Assembly (NCBI RefSeq): GCF_016680995.1
Contig: NZ_JAEQMG010000035.1
Coordinates: forward strand, 1 to 64,000
DNA: 64,000 bases
Direction: 5' to 3'
From: Ruminococcus difficilis
Lineage (GTDB): Bacteria > Bacillota_A > Clostridia > Oscillospirales > Acutalibacteraceae
The notes beneath the pieces are model-generated. The model saw nothing but the letters and a program-made list of their open reading frames with translations. It had not been told where the DNA came from and did no database searches. Position numbers and translations under genes: made by a program. Shown piece after piece: positions 1-9,665 of the stretch (position 1 is its first letter; each line of letters begins with the position of its first letter).

Positions 1-2
1 AG

Positions 3-120
<118 letters not shown>

Positions 121-191
121 TGATAATGAGATTCTTTTTCTTTTAATTTCGGCTTTGGTAAGGCGCAACCGTGGGAGCCAATATAGATTTT

Positions 192-245
192 CAATATCAA
201 CAGTCTGTTGATATTGCAACAGTCCGCTTTTAGCGGGCTTTTTAA
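192..245 (+). terminator. Terminator pair after the 5S rRNA
   Basis: Two hairpins follow each other. An 11-bp perfect stem (caatatcaaca/gttgatattg) is followed by a GC-rich stem (gtccgc/gcgggc) and a run of T. This is the expected end of the rRNA transcript. Confidence 0.8.
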
Positions 246-299
246 TTACAATTAACGAAGATACAAAATACGTGATCACAAAGAAATACAGATGATTAC

Positions 300-328
300 T
301 TGAATTTTTTGATGTTAGGATGTACAAT
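300..328 (+). promoter_or_regulatory. Predicted sigma-A promoter of the ion-channel gene
   Basis: TTGAAT, 17-bp spacer and TACAAT lie about 55 bp before the start codon at 382. Prediction by consensus only. Confidence 0.55.
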
Positions 329-381
329 AATCCTTGAATTATCTCTTTGATTATCAGCGATCATTGTAGGAGGTTTGTATC

Positions 382-2454
382 ATGAAAATCAGAGAATGGC
401 TGAGTATTCAGGTCGCCAAGCATCCGAAACGTGTGGTTTTGGTTTTGATCATCCTGTTCAACGTGCTGTTTATTGCTGCATCCGCCGCTATAATCAGTTC
501 TCTTTCCTTGCAGGGGACCGAGCAGATGAATTTCTTCCACGCCGCCTATTATACGGTGACGATGATCCTTGACGCGGGCTGTATCGAGGCTGTCATCAAG
601 GATATCGGCACCACGGGCGTCGCGCTGACCCTGACCTGTCTGGCGGTCATCATCATCGGCATGATCACCTTCACCGGAGCGGTGATCGGTTATCTGACCA
701 ATATCGTCAATGATTTTATCGAAAAAGCGAGCGCGGGCAATACGCGGCTTTATTTGTCCGATCACACTGTCATCCTGAATTGGAACGCGCGGGCGTCCGA
801 GATCGTCACCGATCTGCTATACAGCGATAACAAGGAAACTGTTGTGGCGCTGGTTGAATCGGGCAGTGATGAGATCAAAAAGGATATCGAGGACAGACTC
901 CGTCTGACGATCGAAAAAGAGAATGAGGCTGTCTATAAAAAAGCTGACGCCATGAGCTTTTTTGCTCGCTGGCAGTATCTCAGAAACAACAAGCTCGGCA
1001 GCAACGTGACCTTTATCGTCATCGAAGGCAATATCTTCTCTCAAACACAGCTCAAGGATATCAGGATCGATTTGGCGAAGGCTGTCATGATCCTGTGCAA
1101 CGATCCTTCGGATTCAGTTGACGAGGACGGCAACCGGTCGGAGGAGGGCAATCCTCAGGCTGTCAAGGCTCTGATGCAGGCAGCGGATATCGTGTCGGCA
1201 GGCAATGCCGCGCATCATCAGAATATCATCGTCGAGATCACCGATCCGTGGACGTATGATATCGTTCAGCGGATCATCAACGCCAAAGATCTCGGCGAGA
1301 ACTGCAATATCGTGATGTTTTACGTAGAAGAATTCCTCGGTCAGCTGTTGGCTCAGTTATCCATCACGCCGGAGCTGACGTATGTATACGACGATCTGTT
1401 CTCCAACAAGGGAGCGGCATTCTATACCGAGCATGTGCAAACGGAGGATGAGATCGGCTATATGCGGGAGTATCTCGCAACCCATGAAAACGCCGTACCG
1501 CTCACCCTGCTCACCCATAACGGCGAGAGCTGGTTCTGTTTTGCGGCGGATACACAAAAGGATATCAGCAAAACGTGTAAGCGCGAAAACCCGGGCTGTA
1601 CGGTTGCGCTGAACCCCCCGCAGAGTGACTGTAAACGCGTGATCATGATAGGGCACAACAGCAAGATCGAAGAGATCATGAGCTGTTACGAAGCCTACCT
1701 GTCATGTCAGAGCGCCGATCGGAAAACCGACTTGAAGGTCACCGTGATCGATGAAGCCGACAGCCTCAAGCGGATGGATCAATACAAACGCTATCCTTTT
1801 GTGGAAGAGGTTGCCGAACTGGATATGTATCATATCGATAAGACCATTGAAATTTTGGATCGCCTGCTGTTCAACGTACCGGAGGAAACGAGCATCCTGA
1901 TCCTCTCCGATGACACGGAGCTTGATGAAAACGCCGACTCCTCAGCCTTGATGTATCTGGTCTATATTCAGGACTTCATCCGTGAAACACTTCGAAAAAA
2001 TCCCTCTTATGATGAAAACAGGGTGAAAACGATCGTTGAGATCACCGATCCGGGTCATTATGATATCGTTAAGGGCTACCGTCATGTCGAAGCGGTGATC
2101 AGCAACCGCTTTACGGGCAATATCATCACACAAATGGGGGAGAAGGAGTCGATCTATGACTTCTATAAGGGCTTGCTGCGTTATTCGGCGGATCAGCCGA
2201 ACGGTCAAAGCAGAAAGCCGCAGCTGAAAAAGGTCTCGTCCTTCTTCCGTGAGATCCCTCCCGCGTGTACGGCTTACGACCTGGTACGCGCCGTGTTTGA
2301 AGCGTCTGTTGCCTCGGATCAGCACCGTCCCGCACTGGTTCTCGGCTATGTAAAGGCCGGCGGTGAAACCGTCATTTTCAGCGGCGATCTGTCCGAGATC
2401 GATGTTTCGTTGCAAGCGGAAGATAAGTTGATCGTATATACAAGTTTTGCTTGA
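382..2454 (+). CDS. CASTOR/POLLUX-like ion channel with regulatory NAD-binding (RCK-type) domains
   Basis: The 690-residue protein has two N-terminal membrane segments (about residues 18-40 and 72-100) with a short pore-like loop between them. A long cytoplasmic part begins with HTVILNWN, which resembles the start of the CASTOR/POLLUX middle domain ('H-T-hydrophobic-I-L-x-W'). Two copies of a Rossmann-like unit follow, at about 125-340 and 420-690, each containing an EITDP motif. The family is known for plant nuclear cation channels and bacterial relatives that gate on ligand binding to such domains. The ion transported cannot be read from the sequence. A perfect AGGAGG at 370-375 fixes the start. 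It appears monocistronic or co-transcribed with the membrane protein downstream. Confidence 0.8.
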   Translation: MKIREWLSIQVAKHPKRVVLVLIILFNVLFIAASAAIISSLSLQGTEQMNFFHAAYYTVTMILDAGCIEAVIKDIGTTGVALTLTCLAVIIIGMITFTGAVIGYLTNIVNDFIEKASAGNTRLYLSDHTVILNWNARASEIVTDLLYSDNKETVVALVESGSDEIKKDIEDRLRLTIEKENEAVYKKADAMSFFARWQYLRNNKLGSNVTFIVIEGNIFSQTQLKDIRIDLAKAVMILCNDPSDSVDEDGNRSEEGNPQAVKALMQAADIVSAGNAAHHQNIIVEITDPWTYDIVQRIINAKDLGENCNIVMFYVEEFLGQLLAQLSITPELTYVYDDLFSNKGAAFYTEHVQTEDEIGYMREYLATHENAVPLTLLTHNGESWFCFAADTQKDISKTCKRENPGCTVALNPPQSDCKRVIMIGHNSKIEEIMSCYEAYLSCQSADRKTDLKVTVIDEADSLKRMDQYKRYPFVEEVAELDMYHIDKTIEILDRLLFNVPEETSILILSDDTELDENADSSALMYLVYIQDFIRETLRKNPSYDENRVKTIVEITDPGHYDIVKGYRHVEAVISNRFTGNIITQMGEKESIYDFYKGLLRYSADQPNGQSRKPQLKKVSSFFREIPPACTAYDLVRAVFEASVASDQHRPALVLGYVKAGGETVIFSGDLSEIDVSLQAEDKLIVYTSFA

Positions 2455-2647
2455 CGTCCTGACCATGCCTGAAAGGATATCAATGACTGAACAAAGAAGC
2501 ATATGAGCGTGCGACCGTGAACATCACACGGCTTGACGCGGAGGATCATCATTACCTCGGGCGAAACACCGATTCTTACAACTATCAATCAGAATGCAGT
2601 ATTAGCTATCGCTTATTATTGAATACCTGCATCAAGGAGTGTAACTT

Positions 2648-3328
2648 ATGCAAGAATCATTTTTACAGAACAAAGTATTCCAAATCGTGGTCAGGCTGAT
2701 CGTCGCGCTGTCATTTGTGCTGTTCACCGCCTATCAGGTGTATTTGGCGATCCACATAGAACAAAGCAGGGTCGGCAGACTGATCGGTATCGGAATATAT
2801 GTGTTGATCACCGTCGCGTCGATCCTCGCGATATTTCATAACGAGAGATGCTGGGCTGTCCATGCGGTGTTGATGGTGGTCGGACTGCTGCTGTTGTTTG
2901 TCGTCAAGCTGATCAACCTGCCCGTGATATTCAATATGCTGAGCCTTGGCAATACTTCGTCTGTTTTAGATGGCGCAATCTATTTTTTGTCCCAGCTCGG
3001 CACGCTGTTGCTGATTTTCGGATATCTGATGCCCAGAGCTAATTTGGCGAAAAATACGCTTCTCAAACGGGAGACCGTTCTGATGTCCGTTGTGATTGTC
3101 CTGTTTGTCGTGTGCTTTGTGATGGATTGTGTGCTGTTGCTCAAATATCACGCGAATATCGAGCTGAGCCTGAAGCTCACGCTGGCCAGCAGAGCGCTGT
3201 ATTTGGTCGGCTTTGCGGGAACGGCGTTCAGCTTTCAGTTCCCGGAGCCTCAACCGGTATTAGAGGAGAGAAAGGGCAATTATATCTATTCCGATGATAG
3301 CGAGGATGAGGTCGATCTGGTAATATAG
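2648..3328 (+). CDS. Hypothetical integral membrane protein, about five or six membrane segments
   Basis: The 226-residue product is almost wholly hydrophobic, with predicted helices near residues 12-32, 43-63, 70-88, 103-122, 139-160 and 173-193, then an acidic C-terminal tail (YSDDSEDEVDLVI). No family is recognised. AAGGAGTG precedes the ATG by 8 bases. It follows the ion-channel gene by 193 bp with no strong terminator between them, so the two may share a transcript. A terminator follows at 3423. Confidence 0.75.
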   Translation: MQESFLQNKVFQIVVRLIVALSFVLFTAYQVYLAIHIEQSRVGRLIGIGIYVLITVASILAIFHNERCWAVHAVLMVVGLLLLFVVKLINLPVIFNMLSLGNTSSVLDGAIYFLSQLGTLLLIFGYLMPRANLAKNTLLKRETVLMSVVIVLFVVCFVMDCVLLLKYHANIELSLKLTLASRALYLVGFAGTAFSFQFPEPQPVLEERKGNYIYSDDSEDEVDLVI

Positions 3329-3422
3329 GCGACCGGCATCGACATGAAAACAGCATCATCCTGAACACTTTCGGGGATTTTGCATCGCAGTCTGACGACT
3401 GCCGAACAAGCATCACCAAATT

Positions 3423-3464
3423 AAAACCACCGACTATTTCGATTTCGTGTAGCCGGTGGTTTTT
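3423..3464 (+). terminator. Rho-independent terminator
   Basis: A 10-bp stem (aaaaccaccg/cggtggtttt) runs straight into T residues, about 95 bp after the membrane-protein stop codon. Confidence 0.8.
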
Positions 3465-3598
3465 GAATTGTATTGCTTTTTCCGTTGAGATCGGGGCTGA
3501 TCATACAGTCGACATAGCCGGTACCGTTTTTCTGACAGAGCGATCAAGCAATTATCCGCATATCATTATCAGCGAGTGAATCGATGAACCGGTATAAC

Positions 3599-3632
3599 AA
3601 GCAGGCAGCCTGCGTGATGCAGACTGCCTGCT
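3599..3632 (-). terminator. Hairpin downstream of htrA, probable terminator
   Basis: A long stem (agcaggcag/ctgcctgct with an inner ctgc/gcag) lies 60 bp beyond the end of the protease gene. The T run on the minus strand is weak, so intrinsic termination is likely but not certain. Confidence 0.5.
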
Positions 3633-3690
3633 GTTGAAAGGGAAAATCTTTATGAAAATCGTAAGGAGATGATGTCTTGATCAAAGTATA

Positions 3691-5019
3691 TCATGCCGAG
3701 GCGGTCGGGACATATTCCTCAAGCGTGAGTTCGATAGTGCCGGTGCGACCGCTGCGCTCGAGCTCAAAGCTGACGGTATCGCCTACGGAATGATCGGTGA
3801 TGATCTTCTTGAGATCGCTGATGGTATTCACGGCGTTGCCGTCCACAGAGATAACGCGATCGCCTACGCTGAATCCAGCCTTTGCCGCGTTGGAGCCGGA
3901 CTTGATCGAGGCGATATATACGCCGTCCGATGTGCCGCCGTAGCCGAAATACTGTGCGTACATGCCGCCGCTGCTGCCTTCGCTGTAAGCCATGCCGGTA
4001 TACGCTTTGCCGCGTACATAGCCGTACTGCTTGAGGTCGCCGAGGATATCCAGCGCGTTGTTGATCGGGATAACGAAGCCGATGTTATCGATCGTGCTGC
4101 CGGTTGAATCGCCGGCTGATTTCGCGACCACGATACCGACCAACTCACCTTGACTGTTAAACATACCGCCTCCGGAGTTGCCGGGATTAACCGCCGCGTC
4201 CGTCTGTATCAGGTGCATGGTCCTGCCGTCGATCTCGAGCTCACGGTCTACAGCGGAGATGATACCTTCCGTTACGGAGCCGCCCAAGGTTCCCAGCGGA
4301 TTGCCGATGATGACGGACTTGTCGCCCGCGCTGACGGTGGATGAATCGCCTACGGGAGCCGCGCAAAGACCGCTTGCGTCGATCTTGATCAGAGCAATGT
4401 CCAGATCAGCGTCGGCGCCGAACAGCTTAGCGTCATAGCTCTCGCCGGAACGGAGCGTTACGGTGATCTTGGACGCGTCGCCCGCGACATGGTTGTTGGT
4501 GAGGATATAGCCGTCTTCGCTGATGATCACGCCGGAGCCTGCGCCCTCAGCTGTCTGTTCACCGTAGAACATATCTGTCTGCACGACCTCAACGGTGATC
4601 TCGACCACCGAATCGGCGACCTCGCTGACGATCTCGTTCGTACTTTTTTCTGTCTGTTCCGCGGATGTTTTCACGACGTTGTCGACATTCGCTTTGTTGA
4701 TCTGGATCGCCGAATCGCCGGATGACGCATTCATCCGAGAGAACAGGTAGCTGCCGCCGAAGCCCGCGGCGCCTGAGAGCAGGACGCATAATACAAGCAG
4801 CGCGGCAACAGCGCCGGTCGACATCCTGCCTTTCTGCTTTTTGACCTTGGGCTCGGGAGCGGATGAGCCGTTCACAGGCGCTGCGTGAGGGGTATGCTGC
4901 GGCGCATAGTAGGAGTGCCACCGGAATACCTCCTGTTTGTTTTCCGGCTGAGATCCGGTCGCTTCTGTTTTTCTGTTTTCGGGGTTTGTGTCATATGAGT
5001 CGTAATAGTGATTATACAT
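3691..5019 (-). CDS. htrA: HtrA/DegP-family membrane-anchored serine protease with one PDZ domain
   Basis: The 442-residue protein has a cytoplasmic N-terminus of about 65 residues, one membrane helix (about 67-92), a trypsin-like domain (about 135-320) and a C-terminal PDZ domain (about 345-435). The catalytic triad is visible: His177 in NNHVAG, Asp207 in DLDIALIK and Ser282 in NPGNSGGGMF. This family degrades misfolded proteins at the outer face of the membrane. The start is supported by GAGGAGG 8 bases upstream. A second reading frame (ATG at 5066, with GGAGGGG before it) overlaps the beginning of the gene; it may be a short leader peptide or chance. The gene lies downstream of, and in the same direction as, the phosphatase gene, but a strong hairpin separates them. 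Confidence 0.93.
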   Translation of the reverse strand: MYNHYYDSYDTNPENRKTEATGSQPENKQEVFRWHSYYAPQHTPHAAPVNGSSAPEPKVKKQKGRMSTGAVAALLVLCVLLSGAAGFGGSYLFSRMNASSGDSAIQINKANVDNVVKTSAEQTEKSTNEIVSEVADSVVEITVEVVQTDMFYGEQTAEGAGSGVIISEDGYILTNNHVAGDASKITVTLRSGESYDAKLFGADADLDIALIKIDASGLCAAPVGDSSTVSAGDKSVIIGNPLGTLGGSVTEGIISAVDRELEIDGRTMHLIQTDAAVNPGNSGGGMFNSQGELVGIVVAKSAGDSTGSTIDNIGFVIPINNALDILGDLKQYGYVRGKAYTGMAYSEGSSGGMYAQYFGYGGTSDGVYIASIKSGSNAAKAGFSVGDRVISVDGNAVNTISDLKKIITDHSVGDTVSFELERSGRTGTIELTLEEYVPTASA

Positions 5020-5141
5020 GGTGATTCCTCCTCGGGATTATTTGTACTTTTCTTTTGTACAACCATAGTCTATCCCCTCCACGTGAACAGTTAATGATAG
5101 AAACATTAACGCTTTTTGAAATAAAAATCAATAAAATATGA

Positions 5142-5178
5142 ACGAGCAGAAGGCTCATAACAGGTGCCTTCTGCTCGT
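5142..5178 (-). terminator. Terminator between the SpoIIE-type phosphatase and htrA
   Basis: A 12-13 bp perfect stem (acgagcagaaggc with its complement) lies 46 bp past the phosphatase stop. AT-rich sequence follows on the minus strand. Confidence 0.7.
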
Positions 5179-5223
5179 GTGCTATATGGTTTCTTTATGG
5201 ATTATGAGTGTAGTTAGATCGTA

Positions 5224-6954
5224 TCATTCGGAGCGATCGCCCTTGTATTCGATGCATAGCATCGTTAAGTCGTCGAACTGCTCTGCGTCCTTGACAAAGT
5301 CATCAACAGCGGCGCGAACATGATTCAATATCTGCTCGGGAGAGGCAGAGGGATCGCTGTTGAGCGCGGCAACCATACGTTTTGTGCCGAATAACTCTCC
5401 GTTGGCGTCGGTCGCCTCGGGAACGCCGTCTGTGTAGAGGAATAGTTTCGCGCCCGGTCTCATCCGGATCTCATATTCCTTATACTGTATACCATCCATG
5501 CCGCCGAGGACAAAGCCGTGACTGTCTTTAAACAGCCTGAATCCTCTCCTGTTCTGCATCAGCGCGGGTAATTCGTGCCCCGCGTTGGCGGCTGTCAGCT
5601 TGCCGGTGGAAAGCTCGAGAATCCCCAGCCATACCGTTATAAACATATCCTCCTGGTTGTTGGCGCGGATCGTGGCGTTGGCGTTGGTCAGGATCTGCGC
5701 GGGGGATTTGCCCAGCTTGGCGCTGTTAGCCAGAATGATCTTAGACGCCATCATAAACAGTGCCGCGGGGATCCCTTTGCCGGAAACATCGGCGATCGTC
5801 ACACAGAGGTGATCGTCGTCGATCAGGAAATAGTCGTAGAAGTCGCCTCCGACGTCCCTTGCGGGATCCATAGAAGCATAAATGTCAAAATCCCTCCGCT
5901 CGGGAAATGCCGGGAAGGTTTTCGGCAGCATATTATTCTGTATTTTTGTAGCGAGCGTCATCTCGGCGAGCATCTGCTGTTTATGGGCAGTGATCTTGGT
6001 GATCTGTTCTTCATAATCCTTCAGATCGTGTTCCATATCCGCCATGATCAGGCTCAGATTCTCGATCTCATCGCGGGTATTGATATTCAGCTTGGAGAAA
6101 TGCTCGGTCTCCTTTTCACCGTTGAGGCGATCCTTTACATAGTTTTCAGCCGCTTCGGTAATGCTGTTGATCGGTTCCACCTGTGTTTTCCTTGTGTGTC
6201 GCGCCATCAGAAAAGCGACGAGGATGATCAGAAGCAGCATACAAGTGACATAAAGGATCAAAAATTCCCTCATGCCGTTCACAACGTTGGAGAATGATAT
6301 GTCGGTGAGAATAAACGCGACGGTTTCGCCTTCCGCGTTTTTGATCGGCATACCGCTTGTGCACAGCAATCCGTAATTGGGCGTGTTTTCTATCAGATAG
6401 AGCTCGCCCTCTCCGTCCCAGTCAAGAAAGTGTTCCAAACCCTCCTTGGTGACCGGATCCCACTCGCAAGGCATGACGACGGTTTCGGGATTTTCGTCCT
6501 GATCTACGATATATACCAGCGCGTTGGTTTCGCGGTCGTACATCGCCATATACAGCGCGTCGACTTCGATCGCGTTCGCTAAGTCCCTGAGGATCCTGTG
6601 GATCGATCGATAGTCCTCGCGTTCGGTAAAGTGAGCAAAGCGCTCGCGGTATTCAGGTGTGCCCGGTTGCTCTCGCTCGGATTCGGATTGTTCGCGATAG
6701 GCTGTGAGAACATCCTTTGACAGCGGTTCGGTGTCGACGATCTCGTGCATGATCGCCACGGCGCTTTTAGAGAGGTTGAATGCTTCCGTGATGTATTGAT
6801 GTATCAGCGTGTAGGTGTATATCCCCAGTCCGATGATCAAAGCGGCAAACCCCAGTACAAGCGCGCCCAAGATTGTACTTCTGAAGGCTTTCCTCGCCAG
6901 AGAATGACGCTTTCTCTCAGCATCACTCATCTCTCTTATTGTTTTTTTCGGCAT
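5224..6954 (-). CDS. Membrane-bound SpoIIE/RsbU-family PP2C serine phosphatase
   Basis: The 576-residue protein has membrane helices near 28-52 and 230-250 with an extracellular sensor region between them, a HAMP-like and coiled segment (about 255-350), and a C-terminal SpoIIE-type PP2C domain (about 355-575). Metal-binding residues are present in ARDVGGDFYDYF, TIADVSGKGIPAALFM and EQFDDLTML. Relatives dephosphorylate anti-anti-sigma factors to switch on alternative sigma factors. No anti-sigma or STAS partner is encoded nearby, so the target is unknown. The promoter at 7059-7087 and an AGGAGG-like site support the start. Confidence 0.9.
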   Translation of the reverse strand: MPKKTIREMSDAERKRHSLARKAFRSTILGALVLGFAALIIGLGIYTYTLIHQYITEAFNLSKSAVAIMHEIVDTEPLSKDVLTAYREQSESEREQPGTPEYRERFAHFTEREDYRSIHRILRDLANAIEVDALYMAMYDRETNALVYIVDQDENPETVVMPCEWDPVTKEGLEHFLDWDGEGELYLIENTPNYGLLCTSGMPIKNAEGETVAFILTDISFSNVVNGMREFLILYVTCMLLLIILVAFLMARHTRKTQVEPINSITEAAENYVKDRLNGEKETEHFSKLNINTRDEIENLSLIMADMEHDLKDYEEQITKITAHKQQMLAEMTLATKIQNNMLPKTFPAFPERRDFDIYASMDPARDVGGDFYDYFLIDDDHLCVTIADVSGKGIPAALFMMASKIILANSAKLGKSPAQILTNANATIRANNQEDMFITVWLGILELSTGKLTAANAGHELPALMQNRRGFRLFKDSHGFVLGGMDGIQYKEYEIRMRPGAKLFLYTDGVPEATDANGELFGTKRMVAALNSDPSASPEQILNHVRAAVDDFVKDAEQFDDLTMLCIEYKGDRSE

Positions 6955-7058
6955 AGTTTCCTCCTGTATCTGTCACTTAAGGCGATCGTGCGTTTTTTCG
7001 CTGTTCGTCTTACTTGAATACTTTTCCGTCAGCTTGCCAAAAAACATTTGCTTCAACC

Positions 7059-7087
7059 AGTATATACGGAATATAGGATATTTGCAA
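7059..7087 (-). promoter_or_regulatory. Predicted promoter of the SpoIIE-type phosphatase
   Basis: On the minus strand TTGCAA, 17 bp and TATACT lie about 105 bp before the start. It is divergent from the promoter at 7189. Confidence 0.6.
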
Positions 7088-7188
7088 CAGTTTTTTCTGC
7101 TATTTCGGGAGATCAAAGATAAGTGCCTGATTGAATATCGGCATGAAATTAAGCTCCGTGTTTTCGATGGCGTATATCGATAATATCC

Positions 7189-7217
7189 TTGACGATAGCC
7201 GATCATTACGGTATAAT
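7189..7217 (+). promoter_or_regulatory. Predicted promoter of the condensation-fold protein gene
   Basis: TTGACG, 17-bp spacer and a perfect TATAAT end 26 bp before the ATG, so the leader is very short. Confidence 0.75.
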
Positions 7218-7243
7218 CAAACAAACAGAAAGGAGATCCAAAG

Positions 7244-8494
7244 ATGAGTGAATTCTATGATCCGATGCTGTACATGAGTACACCCGAACATCCCAACACC
7301 ATGAGCGTGGTCGTCGAGCTCAAGGATGCGATCGACGGCACGATCCTGCAGGAGGTAGTGGAGGAGCTTCGTGTACGCTTTCCATATTTCTATGTCAAGG
7401 CGGTCGCCGAAGGTAACGACCTGTCCGCCGAGCCTAATCCGCTGCCCATGACGGTGCGCAACACATGGGATCCGATCAACTTTAATTCGCCTCAGTCCAA
7501 TTACCATTTGACGGCATGGAAGTATGAGGGATCGAGAATGGCGATGGAGATGTCTCACGCGCTCTCCGACGGCGCGGGCGTGATGCCGTATATCAAGAGT
7601 ACGGTGTATCTTTATCTGTGCCGCAAGACGGGTCTCGCGCTTGATCCTGCCGGCATCCGCCTGCCGGGGGATGTGATCCGGGAGTCCGAGACAGGCAATC
7701 CCTTTGCCGGTCTGGATATTGACGGGGCAAAGCTACCGATGTACACCAAATCGCCTATCGGGGATTTTTATCGGGTCAATGACGGAGAGGATAACGAGCA
7801 GCAGCTCCATTGTATCAAAATTGCGGAATCGGAGCTGATCTGTTATTGCAGGGATTATGACGGCAGCCCGAACGCGATGATCGCGGTGCTGTTGGCGAGA
7901 GCCGCCAAAGAGTACGCGCCCGAAAACGATAAGACGGTCAGCGTAGCTGTCGCGATCGACTACAAGGCGATGTTAGGCTCTTTTGATAACTATCGTATGT
8001 ATGCGAATGTCGTTGAGTTGGATTTTCCGAAGAACAGATCCTTGGATGATCTGATGAAGTCGTGCACGGTAGCGCGCGGTCAGATGATGCTGCAGGCACA
8101 GCCGGAGAATGCTCTTTGGGCGGTAAAGAACAGGAAATTGACTTACGAAAAGCTGAGTCAGCTCCCGCTGGAGGTCAAGTTGGGCGCGGTCGCGAAGTCC
8201 GCGGGAAGTATGCGCTGGAGCTTTACGGTGTCCTACGTCAACAGCCGTTCCTTTGGGTCGACCGATCCCTATATCGACGCGGTGTATGCGATCGCGGAGC
8301 CGGGGGTATCGGATATCTCCTGCGAGATCTTCTGTAATAATCACAACTTTGTATTGTCGATCTCGCAGACCTTCAAGGCGGATCGATTCATCGAGCTTTT
8401 CCTCAAGGAGCTTTCCTCCGTCGGGATCAACTACGAAGTGTTCCGCAAGGAGCCGCTTCATATGGCGGGGATAGAGCCGTTCAAAAGTAACTGA
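7244..8494 (+). CDS. Condensation-domain/alcohol acetyltransferase-superfamily protein
   Basis: The 416-residue protein is a stand-alone member of the chloramphenicol-acetyltransferase-like fold. The active-site motif HxxxDG is visible as HALSDG (His105, Asp109, Gly110), and a second conserved strand-loop lies near residue 325 (SFTVSYVNS). Relatives include NRPS condensation domains and PapA-type acyltransferases that join an acyl group to an alcohol or amine. No carrier-protein or NRPS gene is adjacent, although an Sfp-type transferase lies 15 kb away at 23323. The substrate is unknown. AAAGGAG sits 8 bases before the ATG. Confidence 0.8.
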   Translation: MSEFYDPMLYMSTPEHPNTMSVVVELKDAIDGTILQEVVEELRVRFPYFYVKAVAEGNDLSAEPNPLPMTVRNTWDPINFNSPQSNYHLTAWKYEGSRMAMEMSHALSDGAGVMPYIKSTVYLYLCRKTGLALDPAGIRLPGDVIRESETGNPFAGLDIDGAKLPMYTKSPIGDFYRVNDGEDNEQQLHCIKIAESELICYCRDYDGSPNAMIAVLLARAAKEYAPENDKTVSVAVAIDYKAMLGSFDNYRMYANVVELDFPKNRSLDDLMKSCTVARGQMMLQAQPENALWAVKNRKLTYEKLSQLPLEVKLGAVAKSAGSMRWSFTVSYVNSRSFGSTDPYIDAVYAIAEPGVSDISCEIFCNNHNFVLSISQTFKADRFIELFLKELSSVGINYEVFRKEPLHMAGIEPFKSN

Positions 8495-8512
8495 ACAATG
8501 ATATCATAAAGA

Positions 8513-8545
8513 AAAAAGAACTTGTCACACGGCAAGTTCTTTTTC
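8513..8545. terminator. Bidirectional terminator between convergent genes
   Basis: The perfect stem aaaaagaacttg/caagttcttttt has an A run on one side and a T run on the other, so it can stop the gene ending at 8494 and the LysR gene ending at 8612. Confidence 0.85.
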
Positions 8546-8611
8546 TATTCAAAATAATCTTTGCGAGATCGGAAAACGCATGTATAGCTCCGCGGCAATA
8601 AAGTTGTTGCA

Positions 8612-9475
8612 TTATAACTTGTTGCTCAGCCTGTCGATGAATAGCTGAGAGACGATCGACAGCTTTTGATCCCGCTTCCAGATCAGCGTCGGACGCACGG
8701 AGATCTCAGGGGAGAGGGGTCTGAAACACAGCGGTGAGCTTTCCGAGGTGTCCACCAGTTTATCGAAGGATATCGCGCAGCCGATGCCATCCTCCACCAT
8801 CAGGGACGCGTTGTAAAGCAGGTTGTAGGTGGCGGCGATTTGCAAATGCCTGACCTGTGCGCTGTTGAACAGCTGTAATCCGTTCGCGCGAGAGACGATC
8901 AGAGGTTTGTGGTACAAGTCCTTGATGGCGATCACCTCTTTCTCTGCCAGATCACAGTCCTTGCGCATGATCACGCCGAAGATCTCCTTTTCGTCCAAGG
9001 TCAGATAATGATAGGTTTCTTTGTCAAAATCGGTGAAGATCAGCGCGAAGTCGAGCAGCCCGCGGTCAAGACGATCCTGCAGATCCTCGGTATCTCCGCT
9101 GACGACGTTCAGCCTGATATTGGGGTATTCATCCTTGAGATGCTTGAACACCGCCGTGACGCGCCGCATGGAGCGTGATTCACCCGCGCCGATGCTCAGA
9201 CTGCCGGAGATATCGTTTTTGACCTCACTGATCTCGCTCTCGGTCAGCTCCATCAGCTGCATCATCTCGCTCGCGCGCTTGCGCAGGATCAGTCCTTCTT
9301 CGGTCAGTTCGATCCGCCTTCTGCCGCGGAGGAACAGGGTGACGCCGAGTTCCTCTTCCAGCTCCTTGAGCTGGCGCGATAATGACGGCTGAGAGAGATG
9401 CAGCGATTGTGCCGCCGCGGAGATATTGCCCTCTCTGGTCACCGCCAAAAAGTATTGTAACACACGAAATTCCAT
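8612..9475 (-). CDS. LysR-family transcriptional regulator
   Basis: The 287-residue protein has the standard N-terminal winged helix-turn-helix (residues 1-60, with AAAQSLHLSQPSLSRQLKEL spanning the recognition helix) and a C-terminal ligand-binding domain of normal length. It is transcribed away from the hydrolase and acyltransferase genes that start at 9666, the classical arrangement for a LysR regulator and its target. It therefore probably controls that pair in response to an unknown small molecule. GAGGTG precedes the start. Confidence 0.92.
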   Translation of the reverse strand: MEFRVLQYFLAVTREGNISAAAQSLHLSQPSLSRQLKELEEELGVTLFLRGRRRIELTEEGLILRKRASEMMQLMELTESEISEVKNDISGSLSIGAGESRSMRRVTAVFKHLKDEYPNIRLNVVSGDTEDLQDRLDRGLLDFALIFTDFDKETYHYLTLDEKEIFGVIMRKDCDLAEKEVIAIKDLYHKPLIVSRANGLQLFNSAQVRHLQIAATYNLLYNASLMVEDGIGCAISFDKLVDTSESSPLCFRPLSPEISVRPTLIWKRDQKLSIVSQLFIDRLSNKL

Positions 9476-9549
9476 CCATTCACCTCATATCATTTTTTAT
9501 TGCGAGGCTCTGTTGAGCCGGTGTATCAACAAATGATTATCATAAGAAC

Positions 9550-9578
9550 ATTATACATGATTTTACTATGCTTGTAAA
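9550..9578 (-). promoter_or_regulatory. Predicted promoter of the LysR gene
   Basis: On the minus strand TTTACA, 17 bp and TATAAT. The transcript leader contains a relic of repeat family B (9499-9532). Confidence 0.65.
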
Positions 9579-9605
9579 GCATGGTTAGCTATTTAATATA
9601 AGTAT

Positions 9606-9634
9606 TTGCTATTTGTATTGTTATGGCTTATAAT
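9606..9634 (+). promoter_or_regulatory. Predicted promoter of the hydrolase operon
   Basis: TTGCTA, 17-bp spacer and TATAAT lie 31 bp before the ATG at 9666. Only 27 bp separate the -35 boxes of this promoter and the divergent LysR promoter, so one LysR site could serve both. Confidence 0.7.
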
Positions 9635-9665
9635 AAGGACAACAAAAAGAAAAGGAGCGATCATT

